Assembly: GCA_036785705.1 (NCBI GenBank)
Contig: JAWUZG010000032.1
Coordinates: 12,170,001 to 12,234,000 of the forward strand
Direction of reading: 5' to 3'
DNA length: 64,000 bases
Source of the DNA: Acanthornis magna
Taxonomy: Eukaryota; Chordata; Aves; Passeriformes; Acanthizidae
This document shows positions 1-13,136 of the stretch, one piece after another; the stretch's first letter is position 1; every line of letters begins with the position of its first letter. The notes beneath the pieces were generated by a model. That model did not search any database. It was not told where the DNA came from and worked only from the letters and a program-made list of their open reading frames with translations. A program made the translations under genes and the position numbers.

Positions 1-3000
1 AGGTGTATGATATTTATATGCCGAGGGTCAGTGCACCACCGTATTGTACTACTGATTTTCAATGTCACTTGATTTTCTCTATCATTTTGGTATAACTCCT
101 TTGAAGTTTTGAGATCTAGAGGCAAATGCGTCAAGCAAATGGCCATTATTGCTTCTTTTGTGAAGTTGTTGAAATCTAATAAACAACTTTGTTTAAGGTA
201 TATCCTCACACTAATAAAACATGTGAGATAGCAATATAAAAATTGAATGTATGAAAGAACACCCTAAAAATTGAGATAAAAAATGTAGGTATTAGCATTT
301 TTTATTCTTTTCATGAAGCATGATAGTAAGTTTTTTAACTCTAATAAGGTCTTTCAGGTTCAATATAGAAATTTTAAGAGTCTAATGTCAGTAGAGGAGA
401 TACTGAAGTAAAGTGCTAGATGAAACTCTGCTGCTGACAATACCTACATGTGTGTGCCTTAATTTGCTTTAGTCTCTCCCCAGTAGTAACAGGAAAGTTC
501 TTCAGTGAGTAATGCCAAGCAGATCAATTAATATTTTATGTAACTATCGAAAAAGTTAACATTGACAAAGTTTAAAACCAGTAACTGAGTAACTGACAAA
601 ATATTTTAGACTAGAAAACTCCTTGGTTGATGGAACACACTAAACAAACCCACACTGCAATGTGCTACAGCTGCATTTAACTTCAGAGGGGGATATTTAA
701 GCCAGGAATTTGTCTTTGTTAGCCAGCAATAGATGCAAACTATTTGTCAAAGTTCAATAGAGTAATGAGTACCTTTCCTATGGCAGTAGCATTTCCCTCA
801 AAACATGTATTGTTTTCTGCTTCACGTCATACATGATTTATCATCCAGTGAATGGGAATATTGTTATGGTTGGCTCTGTTTTTGTTGATATGGATTGTAC
901 TTTGGGCCAGAACAGTAATAAAGGATTCCAGTAGTGGTGATTACTGGACAGGCTTATGATTGCTGTTGACATTTGACCTGAGAGAGTACAATGAATGAAA
1001 ACATTTCAGGCCTAATTTTGGCAAAAAGGACTGCAGATGTGCTACGCCTCTCTATTATTTGTGGAGTTAAGTACACCCTTAAACAATGATGAAAGGAGTT
1101 GAGGGCTAGTCTAAATCATTCAGGACTTTCTTGGTACAAATATAGGTTTCTTTCCTACATGTGCCAAAGATCTTGTCCTCAAATGAGGAGTTCTCAGTAT
1201 CCATTTAAAAATCTGCATTGATTCAGAAAGATACTCTTTTCGTTTCCATCTTCCCCAGTAGTTGTTTCTTCATGGTATCTACAGAAAGTGCTTGAGGTAT
1301 TTTATCTTCTAAGTAGTATGTGCAGGATTTGGAGACCTATAAAATCATTGTCCTTCCATCTCTTCTTGGGTAAGAAATATCTTTGTGCCATGCCTAACTG
1401 AAGGCTGTGTTTATCAAGTTTACAAAAGCTCTAGATCAGACAAATGACTAACACAGACAGTTCTTAAATCTAACATACATTTCCTCAAAGTTTGTCCCCT
1501 TCTGTAAAAGAAAGATGTAACAGAGCTTGCCCTGGGCATGCACTTTGATGCAACCACCTTGTCTTAAATGTAATCAAGAAACTATTGTGAATAAGTAGAG
1601 ACCTACTTATTTCTGAATATCAAAAATCTGATAGGGACAGAGGGAGCAGTTTTCCAGAGACCTTCTTCAGTATTATTCACTGGGCAAAATCTCATCCTTA
1701 GCATTTGTCTAAGGCAGGTGCACTGGGGCACCGCACCATCTGACCATGATTTCAGGTATGGTATGCCCTTCTAAGGACACACAAGCCAAATTGTCATATT
1801 CAGATATTCAAGCAGGACTGCATCTCATGCAGTATTTTCTTTTGTTTTTCTGAAACTTCTCCTCCAAAACATCACCTGTAAGATATATAGCTGTGTTTTC
1901 GCAGTATATCTCCTCTTTCTATTTTGTACTTTACTCAGGTCTTAGATAAATCTTTTGTAATTTAACAGAGAAAAATAAATAACTGAAAAACTTCTGCTCA
2001 TTGTATCACAGCAAATTCAGGTTTTATTTGGATGAAAAACATATTTTCCAACTCCACTATTGTATTCCTCATTCTTTCTTTGAAAGTACATAATGTTGTC
2101 GAAAAAAACAGTGCCCAATCTATCAGTGTGGTGTACAGTAGCTAGACAAATAAATGTAGCTCTTTTTGAACATATATTGCCTATCACTTGCTTTGCTTCT
2201 ACAAAAAGTAAGAAAAGGCGTGGGTTTCTTTTCTTTCTTCTTCTTTTTTCCCCCTTTAATTTGCTTAATGTGTTTTGAGGGAATTAAAAATAGTTCGTTG
2301 TGAAGGGAACTTAGTGCAACAATGTAAGTCCTGATTTTTGCAATGAGCTCTGATGAGACTGCGTACATACCAGCCAGTAACAGACTACTAATAGTCTTAG
2401 ACTGTGAGCTATTCAAAGTTGTAGAAAAACAATGTCTATAATCAAGAAAAAAAAAAAAAAATTGTAACAGATTCCTAACAAGATGTTGTGGCAAACATGG
2501 ATGTTCAGAGGTATATTTTATGACTACTGACTGAAATTTAGGTGTTTGAAGACAAGTATTTACCTTTTAAACTATTGCAATAAATATACACTTTATACAC
2601 ACTCACTTATGAAAAGCAAGAAATCCTCTGTGCCACTGACCAGTGAGGATGGTCCAACTTGTGAGAGTCAAGTGGAAGACAAATATCCTGTTGAATGTTC
2701 TTCAACATGTAACATCATTAAAACTGGATTAAAACATGGCAGTTTTATTAAGCAACATTAAACTACTGTTGGTTATACTCTGCTACACCAGCACATTACT
2801 GTAGCAGATGTCTGAGGCTTTATAACGTCTCAGACACTAGTCTGTGCTGACAGGTCCTTAAACTGCTTCAATCAAGTTGCATTTAATTTCTTGCTCTAGA
2901 TTTAGTAGACAATGCTAAAATGTCCTTGGAGGAGAAACTAATCAGGCAGGTAAAAATCTTGTTACAGTTTACATGAAAGCTTTGATTTATTCACTTTGCC

Positions 3001-4410
3001 AAAATCAGATTTTCTTCAGTTGTTGGTGTTAATAAAAAAAAGGAAAAACTGAACAAAAACAGCCAGTCATGTACCTGTCATTCTGTATCCCCACATGCAT
3101 TATCCTGTGTTTTGTTTTCCTGTTACTGTTTTCCTTCAGATGCACACAATAAAATACGACTTGTTCTTCATTTTTCCTCCAGATGAGATAGAACAAATTA
3201 AAAAATGAACAAAGAAGTCTTGCAGACTTGACAGCTGCTACTGCTTTTATTAGTTAATTTTGTGTATTTAGTAACACCCGCCTGTTTAAGAGACCAAATG
3301 TAATTTTACTCTGAGAATTTCGGTGCTGTGGTCTCTAATCTAATATACTCAGATCATCTTCATTCTCATGACCTTTAACAATTAACCAGCTTTATCTATG
3401 GATTCTGAATGTATTTTGCATTAAAAAATACTGTAGTGACTTCTCCTTTATTTAATTATTCATAAATTGACCCAGGTACATATATGTGATTAGAAATTTT
3501 GATTGAAATCAAGTATTAACAAAGAGAAATGTGTTTTGGACAGCAGTAATAACTCATAACTCTTGAAGCTTGTCTAAAGATATTTTTTATTGTAAATTAA
3601 TTAGCAAACTTTTGTAGAATAAAATTGCAAAATACTCAGAGAAGAAGAACAAAATCCCCATACTCCACTGAGCTTTTGGCAACATGTAAAGATTCATCTA
3701 GTAAAAAAATCTTATCTGGAACTATGAAAAATTTCTACTTTTTATCTATTCTAAATTTTTCTCATTTTTAACATTTTTAATTTTTTCTGCTTTATTTTAA
3801 TTGAAATGATATAATTGTGAACACAATGCTTTCAGAAGATGTTTTTTCTTGTTTTAAACTATTAGGGATTTCAGATGTGGGTGTAAATTTTCTTTTTTGA
3901 CAGGTTCTACACTATCAAAACATAAGAAATAATGAGACAGATGGAACACAGAGGTGTCTCCAGCATCCTTGCACATCAGTTTTCACACAACACTGTTTTA
4001 ACAGAGCCATTTCATTTATGCCTGCTCTTAGTTTCAACAGTTAATATTTGGGAATATTTGAAATAAAAAGAAAGAGATCTAAATGTGCAATAACCTGCAC
4101 TGTAACGGCAATGCATACAGGTCTGTTGGTTCTCTTTGGGTTGGCATAAAATTTCTATGTTTATTTCTAGATTTGGGATGTTTAGACCCCATATCTTTCA
4201 AATAAAAAGCCCTTCAATAGATGTAGAATATCCTTAAAACAAATTTTCCTTATGCACAGCAGAAGAATGGGTGGAGCAGATTTCTTTTGAGAGAAGACGA
4301 TTTGTAGATAAGTTCTGTTGATGGTAAAACTCAAAAACTCCATAGTGTTCGGCACTTGTAGAATCCTGTTGCTGCAGGATTTCAAGACCAAATTGGTAGA
4401 ACAGCTGTGA
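1..4410. other. unassigned noncoding DNA, AT-rich
   Basis: No gene or recognisable transposon was found. The longest open frame is on the minus strand at 2123-2494 (123 codons). It is rich in lysine and phenylalanine because it reads through A/T tracts, including 15 A in a row at 2447-2461, so it is taken as chance. The only local structure noted is the hairpin at 2809-2836. Confidence 0.6.
2809..2836. repeat. short inverted repeat (hairpin)
   Basis: The arms TGTCTGAG (2809-2816) and CTCAGACA (2829-2836) are exact reverse complements. The stem can extend inward by one G-T wobble and one C-G pair, leaving an 8-base loop. The flanks do not pair, so this is too short for a typical microRNA precursor. 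Function unknown. Confidence 0.75.
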
Positions 4411-4473
4411 AGATGTGGGCTGAGGCTGGTCTAGATGACTTCTGGAGATGTTTTCTGGCCCTGTAACTCTGCA
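4411..4473 (+). mobile_element. CR1 LINE fragment, 3' tail (diverged)
   Basis: The stretch has the order of words expected just before a CR1 3' end: a GGTCTAGATGACTTCTGGAG block, then a TTCTGGCCCTGTAACTCTG block. In CR1 these correspond to the 'GGACTAGATGACCTC...TTCCAGCCC...' region. The terminal ATTCTATG-type repeats are not preserved, so this copy is decayed. Recognition rests on remembered family consensus, not on an alignment. Confidence 0.55.
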
Positions 4474-5190
4474 CCCCAACTGCCCTAGGAATTTACCACC
4501 AGCCCACTAACGCACAGCCAAGTCCTGACTGCTCAGCCCTCTGATGCACCCCCAGCAGTCCATGGGCTCTCAAACACCAAAATCCTCTGTCACAGCTACT
4601 GTCACAACTGTACCTGTCCCACAAAATGACCAGTGAGAAGAGAAAATCTGTTTCTAAATAGTGAATCTACTTCAGTGACAAAAGCAGCACCATGGAATTC
4701 AGAAGGCACAGTGGTAATCGATGGATAGAGGCAGCTGCTGGAAGCAACCCACTAAAGTTAGGGTAAAAGCAATAGACTGAATACTGTGTTGCCAGGAGTT
4801 AGAGCATGATTTGATTAGATGTGTTTTTCCAATAATTACACCTTGTCTGTACACCTCTACGGATCACAAGAGCTGTTGGCCAAACTGCTTGTGGCTTGTT
4901 TTTTCTGTTGTTTACCAAGCTTAAATTAGTCTTCTGGCTCCTAGTATACTAAACTTGAAAGCCAAATTAATTTTTTATATCCATCCCTGTTTAGTTAGGA
5001 TTAGTATGATAACTGTGAGTATAAATTAAGAAGGAAGAAAAAAAGGATATTTCTGGAATGTATAGGCATTTCTCTCAATGTAGTTTACTTAAATAATCAT
5101 TGGAATATAGTGCTACCATAAATTATCAGAAATTCAGGTACCAAGAACACCTGCTGTTTCTTCTGAAAGGAATTCTAGGTTTATGGTTGG

Positions 5191-5214
5191 TTTATTTATT
5201 TATTTATTTATTTA
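5191..5214. repeat. (TTTA)6 microsatellite
   Basis: Six uninterrupted TTTA units. Short, but perfect. Confidence 0.9.
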
Positions 5215-7911
5215 ATGGAAAGAGAATATTATCAAATTTTTTTCACACTGTCTCAAGAAAGGAGTTTTTCCCCCTCTTATATATTGCTCCTTTCCCATTA
5301 AGTCTGGCTAAATAAAAGGTATCTCCAGCATTAGCTTTGCCTGGAAGCATACAGTTAGGGATTTGCTCATTAACTCATTTTTAAAAGAAAGAGAAAAAAA
5401 TAAAATTATTTTTCTTAATTGTAGCCAGAATTAAAATTTGAGAAGAGAGGCAGACTTTAATGTAAGTCTGTTCTTGCAGCAGTGAATTATCTTTGTTCCC
5501 TATCTTGGGTTGACCAATTCCAGACAAGTGTTTCAGGTATGATAAAAGTCTAATAAAGGTGAAAAAGGAAAGGTCTCAGCATTTTGGTTTCAAGCAATAT
5601 TGACCATGCCACAAACATCTGATACTCCATTTTTTCCCAAGCATAGGAGCAGTGCTGCAGTCATGCTTTCTTTACCTGATGGAAATCTTGGCTGACACAC
5701 AGTGGGAGAAAGTCACAGTGCTTTGGACAGGGACTAGTTAAAAATGAGTTGAGAGAAAATTAGTCGTTCCTTTTGCACAGAAATTATTAATTCCACTGTA
5801 CCAGTCCTTGAGTCCACTCCCAAATCCTTTCAAATAATTCCTGTGTCCCATGCCACCTAGCTAAGTAGGGAAAAAGCAATATTTAATTAAAGCCAGTATT
5901 AAGAGCAAGAAATGAGACTGCGGCTGTTAATGTTTCCCTAGGGCCCACTAGTAAGTGTTTGTGTGAAGAAAAAGAGTAGAAATTAAGCTAATAATAATAA
6001 AACTTAGCCTTTGCCTCTCTCTAAAGTGCTGATAAATCTGAGAAATCTTCATGTTGGTGCTGTGAGTTACAGAAGCAATAGATAGCACAGTCTCCAGAAG
6101 GGATTAGTTTTCTCTCCATGCTGACAAAAAACATGTGAGGAGTGCATCTGCACCTCCAGCCTCTGTGTTGCTTTTGCTTCCAGTGGGCTGGAAAAAAAGG
6201 CTGCTGAGAAGGGAATTTACAAGAATTTCTTTCTTCTGCTTTTTATGGCAGCATTCAGCACTAAAAGGATAAACATGCTTAACTGATACATAAGTTCAAA
6301 AGACCTATTCAAAAATTCAGAAGCCCCCTGCAAACAAAGCATTTTAATTTTTTATCTAGCACTAGGAATATTTACATGAAAAGACTAAAATATTTCTGCT
6401 TCTTAAGCATTTATCTAATCCTGCTGTGCTGTCCTCATCTGATACAGTTTTCAGCTGTTCATTTAAGAGCAATGTTTCCCTTTTTCTTTTTGGAGAAAGG
6501 CAATATCAGGACTGAAGTGAGAGAAGCAGGAACTTTGTACTTTAGGCTGTGTGAAGAGGTTTTGAGTGCTGCAGAATGAGTGGAAACAGCTAGTATTAGT
6601 TTTAATGAGTTTATTCTGGAAGAACTGTATGAGCACAGCACAGCTTTGGTGGTTAGCAGCACAACTTCAGAGCTAATGATGTTGGAGGTCAGCCATACCT
6701 GGAGGTCTCTGCTTCTCTCTGCAAGTTCAAAAAGCCTGCATGACGCCAGCTGGACATCGACACTCACTCCTTAATGAAGAGGAGCACCCTTCTCAGTTGA
6801 GTTTGGTGTCTGCTATGCAGGACGTACAGATGAAGTAGTATCCACTTATGCGAGTGTTTTTCCTTCATTCAGACATTAAACTCATGTCTTTGGTTTTGTT
6901 TCTGGAGCTGTGCTAAATACAGACACTGAAGGGTGACTTCAGCTGAGGACAGGCTTTTGGTTGGGTAACTCAGGGATTTATGGGCACTAGGGCTTTCAGG
7001 AGATTATCAGGTCTGCCCTTCATGTATAGTCCAGAGTTTAACTGATGACTAGACATAACTGGAGAAGAAATATTATCTTGATAAGATTAGCAGAAGTGCT
7101 TTTAAGGGAGGATATTTGTTTTGTTGTGGTTTTTATACAGTAGAACACAGTACAGTCTATCTGAAAAGGATTTCTGATGAATTCCCAGTATTGCACACTA
7201 AAGAAAGGTGCTGATGAAGTTCTACTGTCACACTGTGCCCACGGCTGCTGCTATTGTTCTTTCCTATTGGCTTTGTATTTGCTATAAGCTGTTCTGAGAA
7301 ACAGGGTGGATATTTGCTGGATGGTTTGGAGCTACCTACTCCTTTTTTCCCCGCTTTTCTGTGAAGTACGAGTCTATACTTAAAAACACATGCAACAAAC
7401 ATAAAACTTGGGCATCTTGAAGTTGCCAAGTATTGCATTTTTGTCTTCCAAATCTCCATATAGATTTAAATGTTCAAGTGTTTTAATTCTGTACCTTTCT
7501 GCTGCTTACATTTTGTTTCCCACTTTTTTCAGGCTTCTTTTCATATATGTTCACTGTGTCTCCCAGTGTAGTGTCTGTGGTGTTATTAGGAGCATAAGAA
7601 CTGTAGGAAAAAGGATTTAGATGTGTGGGATGAAAGTTACAGCACAAAACCCTTTTAGTAAACATGCCAATTTTGGCATTTTATTGCAGTTCGTGAGGAT
7701 TGTCCACACATTGCAACAAGCAAGTCTTTTTTCTCCCTTTGTCTTGATTTTTCTGGCTTTGAGTGTGTAGAGCATGGTAATAATACATTGGTGTAAAAAA
7801 TAGGTTTCTATCTCATACTTCAAGAAATACTCTGCTGAATTTTACCTGATATTGTATCTGAAATCTGTATGTGTATAGGGATTGACTTTAAACAAACTGT
7901 GACCAGTACTG

Positions 7912-7935
7912 AGGATGCCGCACCTGTGGCATCCT
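7912..7935. repeat. GC-containing hairpin, 10-bp stem
   Basis: The arms AGGATGCCGC (7912-7921) and GTGGCATCCT (7926-7935) pair over 10 positions with one G-T wobble, around the 4-base loop ACCT. The stem is more GC-rich than its surroundings. No poly-T tract or other terminator-like context is relevant in a vertebrate. Function unknown. Confidence 0.8.
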
Positions 7936-9388
7936 GGTTGAAGACAACTAAATATAGAAATGGGCTCAGACAACATTACATCCAGGAGAAAAAGAGAAAT
8001 TAATGTATGGAGGCCTCACATTTTCACATTGGATGACTGCCCTGTAAAATTGGCTCTGCATACAACTTTAGATGGATTTCAGCTTGCACTGAAATACACA
8101 GCTGTTCTGTTATGGACAAAAGAGCAAATCAATTTAAGGCTCTTCAAGTCTAGAGTGGTGATATATGCACCTTCTGTGTTGTATTGTGGATATTATGACT
8201 GTTGGCTACTGGTGTATTTTTGCTTTTTAAGAAAATGCATTGCCCCCAGTGGGAAGAAAAGCAGTACAAAGCCTGAAGAACAGCAAATCAAGGTTGGATG
8301 GACAATATTAAGGGAATGACCAAAAAGATATTGGTTTGTTGGAATGAGAAGATGACTTTTCAGGCTAGAAACTCCATCAGGTTTTGAAGCCTGTGACTTA
8401 GAAATTACTCCTGAGAGATTTCCCAGTGGAAAACTTGTACAGAGGGCCAGGTAGGATTTAATTTTAATTCTTTTTTAAAATCATTAGAATTAAAATCATT
8501 AGATTCATCTAGTGTTTTGATTTGAAGTGTCAAGGCATATAGACAGTGATTCAAATATAACTACGAATAAATTTCCTTCAGAAATTTGGCATTCAGAAAT
8601 GAGTCAAATGGCAAGATACTTTTTATAACTAACTGAATATAAAGCTGTGTGTAGATTTTAACCAGAAATGCAGAGGTCAGAGATTCTGTATCTCATTCTG
8701 TTCTGCCCACACAGTTACACACCTTGTAATTTTTCCATTCAATACTTGATTTGACCTCTTGTACCACAATTGATGGTGACTGGACTTTTTCCTCTTTAGC
8801 ATTTAATTAAGAAATTCAGAAATGAATGAAGACTTCTAAACCTGTAGTAGCTGCCTGTGCAGCACCAGCTCATGGAACACAGAGGCAATATTTTCTTTTG
8901 ACTTACTATGAAATGGAGGATGTGAAAACAGCATGCAGGGTGATGAAGGGGGACATACATCCACTTGATGGAGGATTCCCAGTGATCAGTAAGACCCAGC
9001 TTGGCATGCTCCTGGAGCAAATAACCTGTGCTGTGCAGGGAGGGATGTAGCAGCCTGGCTGGCATGTCACACTGCAGCAGCTGCTCTGCTCCCACTTGTG
9101 CTGGCACTGATCTTGTGCTGCTGCAATGAACCCTGGAAGAACAGAGAGCATCGTGTTTCATCTCAAATTGCCTGATGTCTCTTCTTCAGAAAAACATTTC
9201 AGGTGTCTTATTATGTCTCTATATGATTATATTAAGTGGGTTTATGCGGTGACTTACCCCTGCCTCTCCCATTGTCTCTGAACTTTCCCACAGAACTGCT
9301 GTGTTGCCAAAACTGGTAGTGTTAAGGGCTCCATTTACAACAGAAAGCATAGAAATAGAAATATACATAGGTGGGGTCTTTAGGCACG

Positions 9389-9785
9389 TGTCCTGGTTCC
9401 AGCCAGGCAGGATTAATTTTTGCAGTAGCCAGGAGGGGGCATAGCCAGGATGTGGTCATTCCATACCGCCTGACATCACTGTTGGGGCAGGGGAAAGAGA
9501 TCCTCTTCCAGGAAGAAGGGCTTCAGTCAAGTGGGGGGAGCCATCTGGTATTGTCTATTACAATCTGGGTTTTTATCTGCATAAATCATTTATTTTCTTG
9601 TACTCTCTGTCATTGGTATTGTTGCCGTTAGGGTTTGTTTTTTTATCTCATTGCTGTTTCCAGAAAATTGTTCGTATCTCAACCCATGATTTTTGCCTTT
9701 TGTGCTTCTGATTTGGTGGGGGGGGAGTAGCTCATGGTTTTAGTGGGAGTACTAAATTGAGAAATACCATTCCTAAACCGTGACA
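9389..9785 (+). mobile_element. solo LTR of an ERVL-type endogenous retrovirus (397 bp)
   Basis: The block starts TGTCCTGGTTCCAGC and ends CCTAAACCGTGACA, matching the two ends of a common bird LTR family (TGTCCTGGTTTCAGC...GGGTTAAACCATGACA). Inside, in the right order, are a TTAATTTTTGCAGTAGC block, an ATTCCATACC block followed by the CRE-like TGACATCA at 9471-9478, a CTCAACCCATGATTTTTG block near 9677, and a G-run near 9717. The flanking 5-mers are GCACG (9384-9388) and GCACA (9786-9790), a 4-of-5 match, as expected for an old 5-bp target-site duplication. It is shorter than the family's usual length and has lost the TATA region after the CRE-like site. No retroviral genes flank it, so the interior was lost by recombination between LTRs. 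Confidence 0.85.
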
Positions 9786-11212
9786 GCACAATACAATTAT
9801 ATGCTGCAATTCAAGAGGCCTCTAGTTGTATCTATTGCATGCAACAAACTTAAAGGTCTACTTTTGAGTTTCTTTTACAAAACCTCTTTGTGGTGTCTAC
9901 AGTACAATCATTTGAAAACAGCAGGTGGCATCCATCCACTCAGTGGATCTGTTGTTGCATATGGTGGATTTCAGGATGGGAAGTTTCTCAAGATGCTACA
10001 TCTGAACAAGTGTGGAAGACATAGGGGTGAGATTTCCCTGTGGAAATTCCCAGCCCCACCTGCTCCTGCATGACCTCTCATTTCTTGGTTTAGCATGGCT
10101 TTCCCCAAACAAGCCACAGACTCTATCAAAAGTTTTAACCTATTCTTTTAATGGGCATGTAGTAATTATTGTTAAACCAGAAAATGTGGTTGGTGGCCTC
10201 AGAAGAAAAGATTTACCATATTCATTTTGAGCACAAGAATAAATTTCTTCACTGACATTTGTACTTCCTTTTGGTTATGGTAAAATATTAAATGTAGCAG
10301 ATGTCTTACCACTTCAGGGCTTTTGGAAGCCATGCCCCATTTTTAGCAAGTCCAGCACGCTCTTGCTCTCCTGGGGGTCTGTCACTATCTCTGGGTGTGG
10401 CATGGATTACAGGTAACAATGGCTGGCAAGGCTTTGCACTGAGAAAAGCAATATAAAAGGTCAGTGGGTGGAAATGAGAGGGACATGAGAACGTTTTTAC
10501 TCCTGAGGAGTGGCAACCACTCTGTGACAGACCAGTGTTTACCTCTTCACCAGTGAACAATGTATGAAAATGCTATGGCTTTCATAATTTTTCCATCCAC
10601 TACTGCCTTTTTGTGAAAGTACCAAACATTTTCTATTTTCATTTAAAGCATCATCAAAAGAAATTATATTGGGTTTTAAAAAAAAAAAAGAAAACAAGGA
10701 GAATTTGGGAACTGGAGAACTGCAAGTGCTCCCCCAAATTCTGGATATTTGTGTCCTCATTTCAGCAGCAGTGTAAGCTTTCTGAGATAGTGGAGAAGAA
10801 AGGGTGTCAGGTTGCTGCATGGGGTAGCTCCCCCAGAGGAGCAGGGAAGACGGAGCTGAGGGTAGGAGCAGGGCAAAGGAGATAATGAGGTCAGCCCAGA
10901 CCCCACATGTGAGAAGCCCTCACGTGCAGCCCCTTCTGAAATGCACTTGGGTTTTTTCAGGAGAATCTTTCTTTCCCTGTAGGAACTAGGATCTTCTCCT
11001 GTGGCCATAACAGTTTCCCATGACTGTCCCATGGGGACCCCCTGATTAGCTCCAATACCGTGCATGGACGGAAAAATGCACTAATGGGCTTCTGAAGGAG
11101 TACTGCTTGTTTGTTTTGCTTCGGCAAACTGGGGATAATGTCCTAAAGGCATAGAATTAAATATGTGGTTCTTCTGTAAGTTAAAAAAAAAAGAGCTTGC
11201 AAATACATGAAC

Positions 11213-11241
11213 TTCAAACTAAAAGCTTTTTTTAGTTTGAA
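11213..11241. repeat. hairpin, perfect 12-bp stem
   Basis: TTCAAACTAAAA (11213-11224) and TTTTAGTTTGAA (11230-11241) are exact reverse complements around a 5-base loop (GCTTT). AT-rich arms make it weaker than the other hairpins in the window. Confidence 0.85.
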
Positions 11242-11306
11242 AGGGAATGGTTTGCAAAAACCTTTCTGTCCCCTGTTCCTTTCATGAAACCAGGACGACT
11301 CTGCTT

Positions 11307-11364
11307 TGGGGAGGGGAGGGGAGGGGAAAGGAGGAGAAAGGAGGGGAGGAGAAGGGAGGGGAGG
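11307..11364 (+). repeat. purine tract (GGGGA)n with G-quadruplex motif
   Basis: The plus strand is almost entirely G and A here. At 11308-11326 four runs of four G are separated by single A residues, the tightest class of intramolecular G-quadruplex motif. The rest degrades into GGAGAAAGGAGG-like units. Such tracts arise by slippage and can also form triplex DNA. Confidence 0.9.
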
Positions 11365-13136
11365 CCAATTGATGAAAATTTCAGCAGTTTAACTTCTGTA
11401 TCCTATGGGGTATCTTAAATATCAAACACTTCTGTAATATAACCCATTAGTCCTTGTCCTATCCTCAGTGAACAAGCACTGTATTTCCCTGATTTGTTGG
11501 CAGGCTTTTATACAATTGATCCTTTTGTGAAAGAAAAAATATATGAATATTTCGTTTACCATGATATCCACACAATACCTTACTGATTTTTTGTCTGTTT
11601 TGTTTTCATGAGCCTGTCTTATGAAACTATTCTTTTTTTCTGTTAGTTAGAGAAGGAGTGCTTTTAAAGAGTTGGGAAAAACACTGTGAAAATAGCTGCT
11701 AGCTAATTCCAAACTAGCTTTTAAGAACTGTTCTTTTCCCCCACCCTGTTTTCCTTTGAAATGAAAGTGGTAATCATCTGTATAGGAGAGAATGGGAAGA
11801 AAAAGTGTGGGAAGAACAAATATGTGTAAATGAGATTTAAAGCAGAAGACAGATGCCCTTTTATGCCCATAGATTTACTATAAAAAACAGATCCCAGAAG
11901 TAATGGAAACACAAGACTAACAGATCTTAACTGATAGTCTGAAGGAAAAGAAATCAAAACTGAATTTACTGGGATTTGCATAAAGTTAAATATTACCAAA
12001 AGAAATTCATACTGCTAACAGTACAATTAACATAAGACCAAAAAAAAGTTTCCTTGAAACTGAAAAATTATTCAAATTTAACATTATTTAAACACATGGG
12101 TTATTCTTTTCATACTTCATATAACAGAAGGAAATAACTTTTTCCCATAAGAATATTCATGGCAATACCTTCCTTCTACCATCTATTTCAATATTTATAT
12201 TGGAATTAACTGATGTATATATATCCTAATTTATGTGGAATATAAGTGGTCCTACAGTGTTGTTATGTCTACTGCTCTCAAATGTTTATTCAAGAACTGC
12301 TGCCTTGCAGCAGAGATGATTGTCTTCCATGCTGACTTCTGTGATGTGGGGTTCTATATGAGGAATGTGATGACACACATTTTGCTACCAGAAACAGAAA
12401 CCTTTTCTTCCTCCAGACATTTCATATAGTTATTTTCAAAAATCCATGGAATTTAGGTGATTGGTGTTTTGCTCCAAGATGCTAAATAAAAAACAGGAAA
12501 AGAGTGTTACTATTTCTTAGTAATCACTGGAAAAGAATGTGTTAATTTATAACTACAGTGTAACACATCAGCGCTTGAAATGGTTGCTCAGGGGGTACTG
12601 TAGTCATTTTTCTTATATCTTTAATGGAGTTATAAACATAAGACAAAATAGTAACAAGCAAAAGTAATTTTATATACCTGAAATTTATTTACACTGGTCA
12701 GTTGATGCATTTAAACTTCAGATATGAGCTAGCAGACAGTTGTAGCTAGTTGTGGAATGAATGTTTGTACTAAAGCTGCAAGACAACAGGAGTGTAAAAG
12801 ACCAAATTTGTTTTAATTTTACAAGGAAGTCAGAGTAATTTTTGTTTTATTGAGTATAGTTGAGGGAAAAATTCCTTATAATGAAATATTCACTTCAGGC
12901 TGCTTCTGTTCAATCTTATACTGATTGCTTAGGCAAAATTATAAGTTCTTCAGCAGAAAAATGTAGCTTATTTTGTGGAATGAAATATTTTTTATATGCA
13001 TTGAATTATGATAACTTCAATTATTTAATATTTCAGCAGATGAGTCCTTCATCTTCAAGAAACATTGAACCACCCATTACTAGTCTTGGTTCTTTATAAC
13101 CAACTGCAGACATAGGCAATTTTCAGGGGAAAGAAA

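Larger units (their letters stand above)
4474..9388. other. unassigned noncoding DNA
   Basis: No gene could be supported. Two frames were considered: 7960-8319 (119 codons, plus) and 8826-9050 (74 codons, plus). Neither shows a domain, motif or signal that I recognise. The stretch around 9050-9150 is locally richer in CTG/CAG words but is not a regular repeat. It also holds a TTTA repeat (5191-5214) and a hairpin (7912-7935). Confidence 0.55.

Noticed and set aside
2123..2494. 123-codon minus-strand frame
   Set aside because: Its Lys/Phe-rich composition comes from A and T runs.
7960..8319. 119-codon plus-strand frame starting with ATG
   Set aside because: No domain, no conserved-looking motif and no splice context. 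Several frames this long are expected by chance.
8826..9050. 74-codon frame with a fairly protein-like texture
   Set aside because: No recognisable family, and antiparallel frames of similar length overlap it. Too short to support on sequence alone.
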